Source: Heterocephalus glaber
Lineage: Eukaryota; Chordata; Mammalia; Rodentia; Bathyergidae
DNA length: 64,000 nt
NCBI RefSeq assembly: GCF_000247695.1
Contig: NW_004624779.1
Coordinates: forward strand, 1,824,868-1,888,867
Direction of reading: 5' to 3'
The notes under the pieces are model-generated. The model worked only from the letters and a program-made list of their open reading frames with translations. It searched no databases and had not been told where the DNA came from. Every line of letters begins with the position of its first letter. Within the stretch, counting starts at the first letter, position 1. Shown here piece after piece: positions 13,814-22,374 of the stretch. A program made the position numbers and the translations under genes.

Positions 13814-14680
13814 TGAGGCAGGAAACCTGCGGAGATCCACACCCCCTTCCTCCCCTGGAAACAGAAACCAAAAACCACCCAGTAAAAACTCCCCGGCAAG
13901 TCCACCCTCCGACCAATCGCAGGGTGACCCGTATCTCGCGTAAGCCCGCCGAAAACCCGAAGCACCCCGGGTCGGGTCGGGAGCTCAGCTTCCGGACGCC
14001 ATTCTCCTGCGTCTCCCCGCCGGCGAGTTGAACTCTCCTTCTTGCGCTTCTCCGCTCGGCGCTGCTCTTTCTCTGCAGAGTTCCGGCAGCATTTCAGGGG
14101 CACGGGCCGCGCCGCGGACCTCAGGACCTGTGGGGGACCAGCAGGGCCCTGTTTGCCGCCCGGCAGGCGCGGAAGTGAGAGCGCCCCTGCTCGGCGCGGC
14201 CGGAGCCCAGGAGAGAAGCAGCCGCCCCGGGACTGCTGAACCGCGGTAGGGAATCTTTGGGGACCGGTCAGAATCAGGACCCGCCAATAATCGCGGAAAG
14301 GGCGTCTGATCACCCGGCGGCGGCCACCCGAGTAACTTTTGCCCGACGGTGGAGAAACCGTGGCCGCGGGAACCCGGCCGCGGGCTGGAGAAGTCCTGCG
14401 CCTGTGTGTGAAGGGGACGGACGGCGGGGAGCCTCCGACCCGAGCGGAGCCCGCGCTTCCGCGACGACCTCTGACGGATTAGGGTGGGAGCAGACTCCGG
14501 GGGCGGGACGGGGGCTGATGAAAGTCAGATCACTGGCCTGCGGGTGCTAAGCGGCCCTGAGATACCTGGCAAGGAGAGGGGCCACGGTGCGAGCTCTCCC
14601 ATCCAGCCTCCTTCCACTCCCCGCCTCCTTTGTGCGTGAGGAACGCCTGGTGGGGGAGAAAATGGGTGTGATTCACAGCA
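13800..14680 (+). promoter_or_regulatory. CpG-island-like block over 5' LTR and leader
   Basis: GC-rich sequence dense in CpG, covering the 5' LTR, the untranslated leader and the first gag codons, and standing out from the AT-rich surroundings. Retained CpGs in an old insertion suggest low germline methylation, as at an active CpG-island promoter. Direction is taken from the LTR and gag. No transcription evidence is available from sequence alone. Confidence 0.55.
13814..14091 (+). repeat. Proviral 5' LTR (CpG-rich)
   Basis: Begins TGAGGCAGGAAACC and ends at CA (14090-14091), judged by alignment with the 3' LTR. About 24 CpG dinucleotides lie in 278 bp by hand count, against about 4 in the 3' copy. 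The LTR is short for this class. Shared blocks with the 3' copy include CAGAAACCAAAAAC, GGTGACCCGTATC and GGGAGCTCAGCTTC. No clean TATA box or AATAAA is visible in this copy. Confidence 0.85.
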
Positions 14681-16236
14681 AGTTCCGCGGTAGGAAGTCC
14701 CATAGTAGTAGTGGTGGAAGTGGTATCAGTAGTGGGACTCCTCTAGAATGTATGTTAAAAAACTTCAAGAAAGGGTTCTGTGGCTATAAGGATATTAAGT
14801 TGAACCCCGAGAAACTCCGTGGCTTCTGCGAGATCGATTGGCCCTCCTTAGGGGTGGATTGGCCACCTGAAGGCTCCCTGGACGAGGCCACGGTTACACG
14901 GGTCTGGCAGGCAGTCAAAGAACATCGCCACTCAACCCAATTCCTCTACATCCATTTCTGGCTGAGCTTAGTTTCCAACCCCCCACCTTGGTTGAGAGAA
15001 CAGGTCTCTAGGACCCAAAGGGCAGAGACGAAAGCCCTGGGGCAAGGAACTGCACCCCAGCCGGTGGTGCCGCCCGCCCACCCCAGGCAGCCTTTGAAAG
15101 CTCCTGTGACTGCTGTGATGCCTGCGACTCCTGTGAAGCCTGGGACTCCTGTGAAGTCTGTGAGGGCTCCACAGCCTCCGCAGCCTGCAACCCTGCACCC
15201 GCCGCGACCTCCAAGCCCAGATCTCCGGGCTCCTGAGAAGCCGTCCCTTGCGTCACCGGACTCCACCACTTCTCCCAGAAGTGCACCTAGGGCGACCAAG
15301 CCTCCTCCTACCGGCGCTGAGGTGATGCTCCTGAAAGAAATGCCAAGGCCCAGCGTACTCCAGGCAAAGGGAAATGTTCGAGAGGGCTGCTGCCTCTTTG
15401 TCCATGTGCCCTTAACGACTACTGATCTCTTGAATTGTAAGCAGCGAATCTCTCCGTACACTGAGAAACCACAGGCCTTGATAGGCTTCATGGAGTCCAT
15501 CTTTCAGAACTATAAGCCCGGTTGGGCTGACTGCTATCATTTGCTCCAAATCCTTTTCACTACAGAGGAACGCACCACGATCAGCCAAGGAGCTATCAAA
15601 TGGCTGGAAGAAACGGCCCCGGCTGAAGAGAAGGACACTCAGGCCTATGCCCAACGTCTCCTCCCCAATAAGGACCCCAACTGGGACCCAAACTCTGCTG
15701 AGGGAACCAGCAGACTCATGGCACACCGGGAGGCGCTACTACAAGGGATGCGCCTAGGGGGTCAGAAGGCAGCAAACATCAGAAAGGTGACTGTGGTCCT
15801 CCAAAATCCTAATGAGAGCCCAGGGGACTTCTATGAGCGTCTCTGTGAGGCATACCTCCACTACACTACCTTCGACCCCAAAAGCCCGGAAAATCAAAGC
15901 ATGGTAAACATCGCCTTTGTCAGCCAGAGTGCCGGTGATATCCGCTGCAAATTGCAAAAACTCGAGGATTTTGAGGGGATGAACTCCACCCAACTGCTAC
16001 AAATCGCCAACAAGGTCTTCATAAACCGACATCTAGAAAAAAAGAGAAAGGCCCAGCAGAGGATGAAAGTGGAGGTGTATCTCATTGTAGAGGAACTCAG
16101 TCGATTACAGGGTATACCATCCAAACAAAGAGGACAAAAGGGAGCTAAAAGGACTGTACGGAGGAGGAACGAAAAGAAGGCCCCCTTGAGGCAAGACTGG
16201 TGTGGCTTTTGTGGAGAAAGCAAACACTGGAAATGA
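14662..16236 (+). CDS. gag: Retroviral Gag-like ORF, 524 aa, uninterrupted
   Basis: Gag is the retroviral structural polyprotein that assembles the capsid at the membrane. The ATG at 14662 gives MGVIHS, a glycine-2 myristoylation pattern. The frame is open back to 14587, but that codon is GTG, so 14662 is preferred. Layout: matrix-like residues 1-120; proline-rich linker about 127-227 with a TPVKPGTPVK repeat and no visible PPxY or PTAP late motif; capsid-like region from about 244, with a major-homology-like stretch PNESPGDFYERL near 382; a strongly basic stretch 489-512. The end is CGFCGESKHWK: C514, C517 and H522 of a CCHC knuckle are present, then TGA replaces the path to the last cysteine. 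There is no stop or frameshift over 524 codons although pro, pol and env are broken. Either it has been kept by selection as a co-opted gag, or it is a lucky fossil. Confidence 0.82.
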   Translation: MGVIHSKFRGRKSHSSSGGSGISSGTPLECMLKNFKKGFCGYKDIKLNPEKLRGFCEIDWPSLGVDWPPEGSLDEATVTRVWQAVKEHRHSTQFLYIHFWLSLVSNPPPWLREQVSRTQRAETKALGQGTAPQPVVPPAHPRQPLKAPVTAVMPATPVKPGTPVKSVRAPQPPQPATLHPPRPPSPDLRAPEKPSLASPDSTTSPRSAPRATKPPPTGAEVMLLKEMPRPSVLQAKGNVREGCCLFVHVPLTTTDLLNCKQRISPYTEKPQALIGFMESIFQNYKPGWADCYHLLQILFTTEERTTISQGAIKWLEETAPAEEKDTQAYAQRLLPNKDPNWDPNSAEGTSRLMAHREALLQGMRLGGQKAANIRKVTVVLQNPNESPGDFYERLCEAYLHYTTFDPKSPENQSMVNIAFVSQSAGDIRCKLQKLEDFEGMNSTQLLQIANKVFINRHLEKKRKAQQRMKVEVYLIVEELSRLQGIPSKQRGQKGAKRTVRRRNEKKAPLRQDWCGFCGESKHWK

Positions 16237-16520
16237 GAAGCGCTTATGGAGATGAAGATAAGAGACCCCCTGAGGAGGACCAGAAAGCCAGGACTTCAGC
16301 TTGGGGAGCTCGGAGCGCTTTGAAGACTGAGGCAGACTGGGCCCCCTGGTCTCCCCTGGTCAAAATAAAAGGGGGCAAAGAAATGGACTTCCTAGTGGAC
16401 ATAGGCTTAGAACATTTGGTGGTGATCGAACAAGTGGCCCCCACTTCCGAAGAAAGTCAACATCGGGGGGCCATGGGGCCCTCACCCAACAGGGCTTCTG
16501 CCAATCCCTAAGGTGCATCA
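16237..16520 (+). pseudogene. Retroviral protease remnant
   Basis: In the frame of 16200-16511 (shifted relative to gag) the sequence reads WSPLVKIKGGKEMDFLVDIG followed by LEHLVV. This is the N-terminal half of a gammaretrovirus-type aspartic protease. The catalytic Asp-Thr-Gly is Asp-Ile-Gly here, so the active site is damaged. In this virus class protease normally follows gag in the same frame by stop readthrough, so the shift means an indel has occurred near the end of gag. The remnant stops at 16509-16511. Confidence 0.7.
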
Positions 16521-16659
16521 CATGCAGCATAGAGGCCTCAGAGCTCAGGCAAGGTTGAATGTGCAAAGAGGACCATCAAATCGGGCCTAAGCAAGCTCTG
16601 TCAGGAGGCCCACTTATGAGTCCTCAGATGTTCTTCCTTGTGCCGTTAAAAATCAGGTG

Positions 16660-17035
16660 CACCCCCCCAGAGGTTGGATGGGTACTCTTCTTATGAAATC
16701 CTATTTGCCAGACCCCTGCCCCCAAGTCTTTAACCAGAAACTCCTAGGAAACATGGGGAAACAGAAATAACAAAACAGTTAAAGGCCCAGGTGACTAAAT
16801 GGGTGACCGAGAGACTTCCAGTTAGGCTCTCTTCTCATCAGCGCACCCCCCATTAAACTGGGAGACTTAAGTTTGGGTCAAGGATTGGAATCTAGCCCCC
16901 TTCAAACCTAGATGGAAGGAGCCACTAGCTGTCATTCTAACTACTCCCATTGGTGGCCAAGGTGAAAGGCATTACTGCCTGGATCCATCACAGCAGACTA
17001 AAGAGGGCTGCCAATCTAAGTCTGAGCTATCAACC
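16660..17035 (+). pseudogene. Integrase C-terminal remnant of pol
   Basis: Scattered frames recall the C-terminal part of gammaretroviral integrase: QVFNQKLLGNMGKQK around 16720-16770, a GDL..GQGLE-like stretch near 16862, and KVKGITAWIHHSRLKRA near 16960-17008. Stops and frame changes separate them. Reverse transcriptase, RNase H and the integrase catalytic core are not seen, so a deletion joins protease to the end of integrase. Confidence 0.7.
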
Positions 17036-17189
17036 AGACGCTGAGAACCCCTGCAAGGCCGTCCTGCTGAACACCATGAAAGACCCAACATGCCGTGCTC
17101 CAGCCAAACCCTGGAAGCCGGCTGGTCTACACAGGGCCGGCGGAAGCCTGAGGACCACTGTCCTGCTCAGCACCGTTGGAGTCTGGGAG

Positions 17190-19130
17190 AGAAACGGAAG
17201 GCTCCCACTGATGTATCGGGACAACCTGGTCGGGAAGGGCTGTTACTAATACCGTATTATTTTGCACTTATTGTATGGGTACTGGGACAACCAAGAAAAG
17301 GTGCCCACAATGGGACTCAGGAAAAGGGAGCTTTTACATGTATTTTGACGCCTTAAAGCCCCCTGTACTCACTACCTTTGAGGTCAGAGCCTGACATGGG
17401 CAGGGACCTATCCTAAATCAGACTCAAGTCACACAGAGACCTGGCCAAGCAGCATCTCTCTACAGTTTGATGCATGCAAAGCCCTCAATTACAGCTCAGG
17501 GTAGAATACCTATGTTTCCCTGGGATGGGAAAGAAAATATAGATCAAAAAACAAGTACTTGTGTGAGGATGACCCCCAGTACAGCTGTGGCAGCTACTCC
17601 GCCTACTGGTGCTCCTCCTGGAGCAGAGTGGGGCACCTTGAATACTTCAGGAAAGACCCTCCTCCTTCAGAAGGAGGGGAGTGTGAACCCCAACTGCGAG
17701 AGGCATCAATGCAATCCCTTAAACCTCACCGTCTTTCAACCACAAGACTTCCAAAGGGCCATGGTCTGCCAATCTGGCCTGAGGATGGACAGAAGGGGAT
17801 TAGATCCTGGGTCATGAGCAGACTGAGTATTACCAGCTGGCCTCCATCTTTCAGGTGTTCCACTCCTTTCACAAAGAAATCAGTCATCCACTTCCCCAAG
17901 ACCCACCAGAGATCAAAAACCTATTTCTGGAGATGGCAGAGAATATAGCCAAGTCCCTAAATATATCGTCATTTTGTCTGTGGGGGAACTCTCATAGGAG
18001 ATCAGTGGCCTGGGGAGGCTACAAAATTAGAACACACAGATAAGATAAGTATATCTTTTGACCCAAAAGCCAATTGAGCCTCCAGTGCCCTTGGATCTTA
18101 AAAACAAACATCGATTGGTCCTGTGTGGCTAGATGGAGAACCAACTTTACTGAACCAGTGAGTGAATTGACATGCCGAGGCCAAAATGACTATAACTCCT
18201 CTCTAGGGCTCACCTTATGGTGGGGAAATCACACAGAACAGAACCACCCCCAATCCTATCTCTCCTTAAATCAACTGTTATGACCCCCAAACCCACAGTG
18301 ACTGGAAGGCAAAAGGTAGGCTATACTATATAGAGAGAGATAGGGCCTATGCCCATCTTCCATCTCCCTGCCCAGGAACTGAGTGCTGGGCACGATTAGG
18401 CTGTCATTCTTTCTGCTCCTCCCTAAGGCAGAGACATCCCCTGGTGAGACATCAGGTTTACAACACAGGGACCAGAAAAAAGAGAAAAATACAAATAGAT
18501 AATTAAAAAGATGACAAGTGGCCTCCAAAAGACTAATTCACTACTGTGGGCTGGCCACCTGGGCAGAGGATGGCATGTGGGGCTATTGAGTGACCATATA
18601 CATGCTCAACAAGATCATCAGGCAGTACTTGAGATCATAACAAATGAGATGGCCCATGCCCTGAGCATACTAGCAAAACAGCAAATTCAGATGCAGAATG
18701 CCACATGCCAGAACAGACTGGAACTAGACTATCTCCTTGCCGGGTGGGGGTGGGGCAGCAGTATGTAGAATGTTCAACTGGAGTAATGGCTGTTTCCAGA
18801 TAGATGACCAAAGAGGTCATAAGAGAAAGCACTTCCCAGTCCAAACTTGGAAATGATGGAACCCAGAGGAACTCTGGGGTAGATGGTTCTCTACTTTCAG
18901 AAATTCAACATCTTAACAGGAGGAGTCTTAGTCATACTTGGAATATGCCTAATTATCCCAACTCCTACTCCTAGCCGTGAAGAACCTGAACAGTGTTACA
19001 GAGGCCAGGTCATAGTTGACAGAAAAACCATCTCACACATCCCCTAGACACACCACTACCAGTCCCTCAATAACAGCTTAAAAGCCATGGCAGAAGAAGT
19101 AGATAGAGCCTTTAATAGATTTAAGGGTCT
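17190..19130 (+). pseudogene. Retroviral env remnant, many breaks
   Basis: Env would form the surface and transmembrane glycoprotein. Pieces in order but in different frames: a hydrophobic signal-like segment around LLLIPYYFALIVWVLG (about 17243-17290); a surface-unit piece VCGGTLIGDQWPGEA (about 17970-18020); a furin-type RKKR at 18474-18485; a [13 protein letters not shown] stretch near 18560; the transmembrane-subunit core with [11 protein letters not shown] and [13 protein letters not shown] in the open frame 18511-18768; and a membrane-spanning stretch LTGGVLVILGICLIIP near 18910-18957. Frameshifts and stops in both subunits rule out a full protein. The pattern recalls class I envs of the ERV3-like kind, from memory only. 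Confidence 0.75.
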
Positions 19131-19131
19131 C

Positions 19132-19143
19132 AAAAGGGGGAAA
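19132..19143 (+). promoter_or_regulatory. Polypurine tract of the provirus
   Basis: AAAAGGGGGAAA lies directly before the TG of the 3' LTR. This is the standard place and composition for the plus-strand primer of retroviral reverse transcription, and it fixes the LTR start at 19144. Confidence 0.85.
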
Positions 19144-19414
19144 TGAGGCAGGAAGCCTGGGGAAACACATCCACTTTTTCTCTCAGGGAGGCAGAAACCA
19201 AAAACAACTCAGTAAAAATCCCCAGCAAGCTCACCTTCTGCTTCTGTAAGCCCACCTTCCAACCAGTCACATGGTGACCCGTATCATGCAGGCCCTTAAA
19301 AAACCCTGAACCACGCCAGGTTTGGGAGCTCAGCTTCTGGACACCAGGCCTCTAACGATCCTTCCTGAACTTCTCGGCTGGGCCTTGGTCTTTCTCAGTG
19401 GAAATCCTGCAACA
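19144..19414 (+). repeat. Proviral 3' LTR (CpG-depleted)
   Basis: Begins TGAGGCAGGAAGCC and ends near AACA (19411-19414) by alignment with the 5' LTR. Only about 4 CpGs remain. It carries an extra block around 19235-19255 (a repeated 'aagcccacctt'-like unit) not seen in the 5' copy, and a TATA-like CCTTAAAAAACCC near 19290. Confidence 0.82.
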
Positions 19415-19599
19415 AGATGATGAGAATTTAAGACACCCTTACCTTTTCCATTGGCAGGAATTTGGATGCACTGCAGTTAGGGGAGCTTTTAAATTTCCAC
19501 ACTCCATGAAATAGCTACTTGAATCAATCTAATTTAGAATTTAAGGAGTTAGGAGACCAGACACCACTGTAGTTACATAAATAAAGTGTGGTTTCTTCT

Positions 19600-20341
19600 A
19601 TGGATATGTGTGAACTTCAGCAGGGAGCTCTTTGTTCATGCTTTTATTGGGTTTTCTTTTTTATATTGATATGTAGAAGTTCTTTATTTGTATGAATACT
19701 ATTCCTTGATCAGTTATCTATGAACAACTATTTTCCTAGTATATGGTTCTTACTTTATTCCTTTTGTAGTATTTTTTGGTGAGAAAAACTTCAAAATTTT
19801 AGTACATTGAGTTTATTGATATGTTTCTTTATAATTTAAGCTTTTAGGGCCTTAAGAAATGTTTTTCAATTCTAAGTTCATGAGATATATTGTCTTCAGA
19901 AAGTCACAAGTTTTATTCTTTAACTCATCTAAAGTGATTTTATGTATGTAAAGTATGGATGTAATTTTGGTTTGCTTTCTTGTAATAATAATAGTGATAA
20001 TGGTTATCTGTTTCAAGTCACTTTCTCTAGAGGAAAACACTTTCTACATTTTGCTACTGTGATGTCTGTTTTATTTTTCTTATGTTGATGTTCTTTTCAA
20101 GTCAAATTCTAGTTTCTTGGTATTTTATTGTTTATCTCATTTGCATTTCTTATGAATGATGCTGAATTTTTTCAAACCCTCTTTTTATGTTCATTTAAGT
20201 GACAACAAAATTTTCTTTTTTTATTGTAATAGAGTTGTAAACTATGTTAGTAATTCTTTTATTAATCCAGTCCTCTATTTCTGGAATATTTCCACCTGAG
20301 GCATAATATATTTTGTCTTTTAAAGAGGAATATTGTGTAGG
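19600..20341 (-). repeat. Antisense L1, left part
   Basis: Antisense words of an old L1 3' region and late ORF2: 'gtagaagttctttatttgta', 'ttccttgatcagttatctat' and later 'aatccagtcctctatttctgg'. AT-rich with no open frame. It continues after the ID SINE at 20342. Confidence 0.6.
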
Positions 20342-20430
20342 GGCCTGGGATTTAGCTCATTGATTCTGCCTCCTGCCGTGCAAGGTCCCGAGTTTGATCC
20401 TTGGTACAAAAAAAAAAAAAAAAAAAGAAA
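20342..20430 (+). repeat. ID-type SINE with long A tail
   Basis: Plus-strand ID copy inside the antisense L1: 'cctgggatttagctcattga', 'gcaaggtcccgagtttgatc' and a tail of about 19 A's. Its head is a little shorter in the middle than other copies. The long unbroken A tail suggests recent insertion. Confidence 0.9.
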
Positions 20431-20970
20431 AATTGTGTCTAATTTGCTGAACTTATGTTCATGAGTGAGATTGATGAAAAGTGCTTGTCTAGTTTTTCCT
20501 TGGTAACATGACTTGAGAGTTCCATAAAATGTGTTGAGGAAGGTGATGTTCCTTGTTGTTTTATTCTCTCATAGTTTGTGTAAGATTGGAATTATCTACT
20601 ATAAAGCCATTTGGGCCTGTTGTTCTTGGAATCAATCATTGAAACTAATTTCTTTAATGGCTATAGAACTATTAAACTTTTACTTGCTTTCTGAATGATG
20701 TTTGGTATTTATTGTTTTGTGGGATTTATCTACATTGCCTACATTTTCAACATATTTGACATTAATGACTGTCCTAACAATTTATCAAGTCTTAATTCTC
20801 CATGGCACTTATAATCCTGTCCCCTTTTTATTACAGATAAAATTTTCCATCATGTTTTCTATTTGTCTCTTGATTAATCTGATCAGAAGTTTCTCTGTAT
20901 TAGTAAACTGTTTAAAAAAACTCACCTGTTGTCTTTGTGTATTTTTGGTCTTCATTAGTTAATATTTTAT
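20431..20970 (-). repeat. Antisense L1, ORF2 (reverse transcriptase) region
   Basis: Antisense words of L1 ORF2 such as 'ttgaggaaggtgatgttcct', 'ctactataaagccatttggg' and 'gcctgttgttcttggaatca' in the usual order. Same element as the piece on the left; the open frame at 20702-20962 is a by-product of the antisense strand. Confidence 0.6.
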
Positions 20971-21171
20971 CTTTTTTGGGGGGGGGGGTTGTGTGACTGA
21001 ATCCAGGGCCTTTGCACTGAGCTACATCCTCAGCACACACTACCACCACACATACACAGTTACTTTTTTTTTTAAATTTTGTGAGAGGGTCTCACTAAGT
21101 TGCTAAGTTGCTAAGGCTGGACTAGAACTTCCACTCCTCCTGCCTCAGCCTCCCAGAGTGTTGGGATTACA
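20971..21171 (-). repeat. B4-like composite SINE (ID half + B1 half)
   Basis: Left half: an antisense tRNA/ID-like part after a G11 run ('gaatccagggcctttgcact', 'gagctacatcctcagc'). Right half: an antisense B1 part ('gagagggtctcactaagttg', 'cctgcctcagcctcccagag', 'tgttgggattaca'). A B1 joined to an ID-like part is the B4 design found in rodents. It sits inside the L1. Confidence 0.75.
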
Positions 21172-21326
21172 TTAATATGTTCGGTATTCTTTTCATTCTA
21201 TTTCATTTATGTTTTATTTTCTATTCTTTTTCTAAATTTTCAGTGTTATTTTGAATTCATTAATGGTGGACTCTCTGTATTTTCTAATTTAGATATTCAG
21301 TGATATATATTGAACCACAATAGCTT
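21172..21326 (-). repeat. Antisense L1, third part
   Basis: T-rich antisense L1-like sequence ('ttctattctttttctaaatt', 'ctctgtattttctaatttag') running up to the solo LTR. The site of LTR insertion is the GCTT at 21323-21326. Confidence 0.5.
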
Positions 21327-21609
21327 TGTAGGGATAGAGACCCTTAGGTAGGGAAAGATGAGGATCCCCCTGTCCCCAAAAGGAGTTTAGATAGGTGGCT
21401 GAACAGGCTTAACTACCTGTGAAGAGCTGAGAGCCTGCGGTTTCACTTCCTCTTTATGCTGTGCCCTGCAAAGCTTGGTTTGCAAAAGTTGAAAGGAAAC
21501 CTGACCCTGAAGTGTGAAAAGCCCCCAGTGACCCTTCCCTATTGTCCCTAATAATCAACCAATGAAGTAGGGGCGCCCTCGGCCCAGAGACCAGATAGGC
21601 CCCGACTAC

Positions 21610-21615
21610 TATAAA
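21610..21615 (+). promoter_or_regulatory. TATA box of the solo LTR
   Basis: TATAAA in 'ctactataaagtcc', about 95 bases before the AATAAA, as in a retroviral LTR promoter. Confidence 0.65.
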
Positions 21616-21709
21616 GTCCATATCTTGAGCCCCCCTCCAATGGTGGCTCCCTTTGGGGCACCCCTGCTTGTCTCTCAGAGAAAGCAGCTGTACTCTTGGA
21701 TGTTTGCTG

Positions 21710-21715
21710 AATAAA
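21710..21715 (+). terminator. Poly(A) signal of the solo LTR
   Basis: AATAAA in 'tgctgaataaaagtac', downstream of the TATA box. It would end proviral transcripts at the R/U5 border. Confidence 0.65.
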
Positions 21716-21836
21716 AGTACAAACTTTGCTTCTATGCTTTTGATCTCTATCTGATTCTTCCACAACCTTCTGCATCCTGGGGAGAGTCAGGCCGGGGATT
21801 GTGGGACTCTCCATCCATCTCCGCCCGCGACAGCTT

Positions 21837-22080
21837 AATCAACATTTTCTTTATCAATCTCTTTTTGGATGGGCATGTGCTTTATTCATTAGTGTATTCT
21901 TTTAGACTGAATTCATTTGCCTTTTTCTCATCATTTTACTTTTTTCTTCTCAACTTACTTAGCAGTTATGTCAGTTATGTTTCTATGTGGAGAAGCTATC
22001 TTTTGTTACCTGTATTTGTAACAGAGTTTAGAATTAAGATATTTACTTTCTTTCTGAAGAACATAAGTCTTAGAATGCTT
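21837..22080 (-). repeat. Antisense L1, right end (weak)
   Basis: T-rich continuation of the sequence interrupted by the solo LTR. Family resemblance is weak, and the call rests mainly on continuity across the LTR. Confidence 0.4.
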
Positions 22081-22247
22081 TATTTCTGATAATACTTTCC
22101 AAATTATATACCACTAGTGTTTGATAATTCCTTTTGTTACTTTTTTGAGCTAGAAATTAACACTTATTATTTTATACAATCAAAATTCAACCTTATCTTT
22201 GTTGCTGGTTAGAATAGTGAGTTTTATGTTATTGTGTACTTAATACA

Positions 22248-22271
22248 GCACACACACATATGCGCGTGCGT

Positions 22272-22315
<44 letters not shown>

Positions 22316-22316
22316 G
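22248..22316. repeat. (CA)n microsatellite with CG core, 69 bp alternating
   Basis: A continuous run of alternating pyrimidine and purine: a short CA block, TATGCGCGTGCGTGCG, then CA repeats ending CGCACG. No break in alternation occurs over 69 bases. Confidence 0.95.
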
Positions 22317-22374
22317 GGACTGCCTCTGGGATTAGTAGCCTGTATTCAAATTGCCTTTTTTTTGGCCAAAAAGA

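Larger units (their letters stand above)
13814..19414 (+). mobile_element. Class I (gammaretrovirus-like) endogenous provirus
   Basis: Order on the plus strand: LTR, leader, gag, protease remnant, integrase C-terminus, env remnant, polypurine tract, LTR. The LTR starts are fixed by the shared TGAGGCAGGAA (13814 and 19144), and the second is preceded by AAAAGGGGGAAA. By eye the two LTRs differ at roughly a fifth to a quarter of aligned sites plus an extra block in the 3' copy, so insertion is old unless the ends were shuffled. The body (about 5.6 kb) is shorter than an intact provirus because most of pol is gone. I found no clear flanking target duplication and no TGG-type primer-binding site after 14091. 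Confidence 0.92.
21327..21832 (+). mobile_element. Solo LTR of an endogenous retrovirus (506 bp)
   Basis: Begins TGTAGGG and ends CGCGACA, with the 4-bp duplication GCTT at 21323-21326 and 21833-21836; four bases is usual for gammaretrovirus-like integration. Inside are TATAAA at 21610-21615 and AATAAA at 21710-21715 in the right order for U3, R and U5. No internal viral sequence is present, so recombination between two LTRs has removed it. It shares no obvious sequence with the LTRs at 13.8 and 19.1 kb, so it is a different family. Confidence 0.88.

Noticed and set aside
14587..14661. In-frame 25-codon extension of gag, possible glycosylated-Gag leader
   Set aside because: It begins with GTG, is not hydrophobic enough for a signal peptide and precedes a good ATG with a myristoylation pattern.
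14946..15500. 184-aa open frame on the minus strand under gag
   Set aside because: It is the mirror of the proline- and serine-rich part of gag, where the codon bias leaves the opposite strand open. No family resemblance.
13800..19420. Target-site duplication of the provirus
   Set aside because: The four to six bases before 13,814 (GAAAC side) and after 19,414 (AGATG side) do not match under any border I tried, so no duplication is claimed.
20702..20962. 86-aa hydrophobic open frame
   Set aside because: It lies on the antisense strand of L1 ORF2. T-rich antisense L1 gives leucine- and isoleucine-rich frames by chance.
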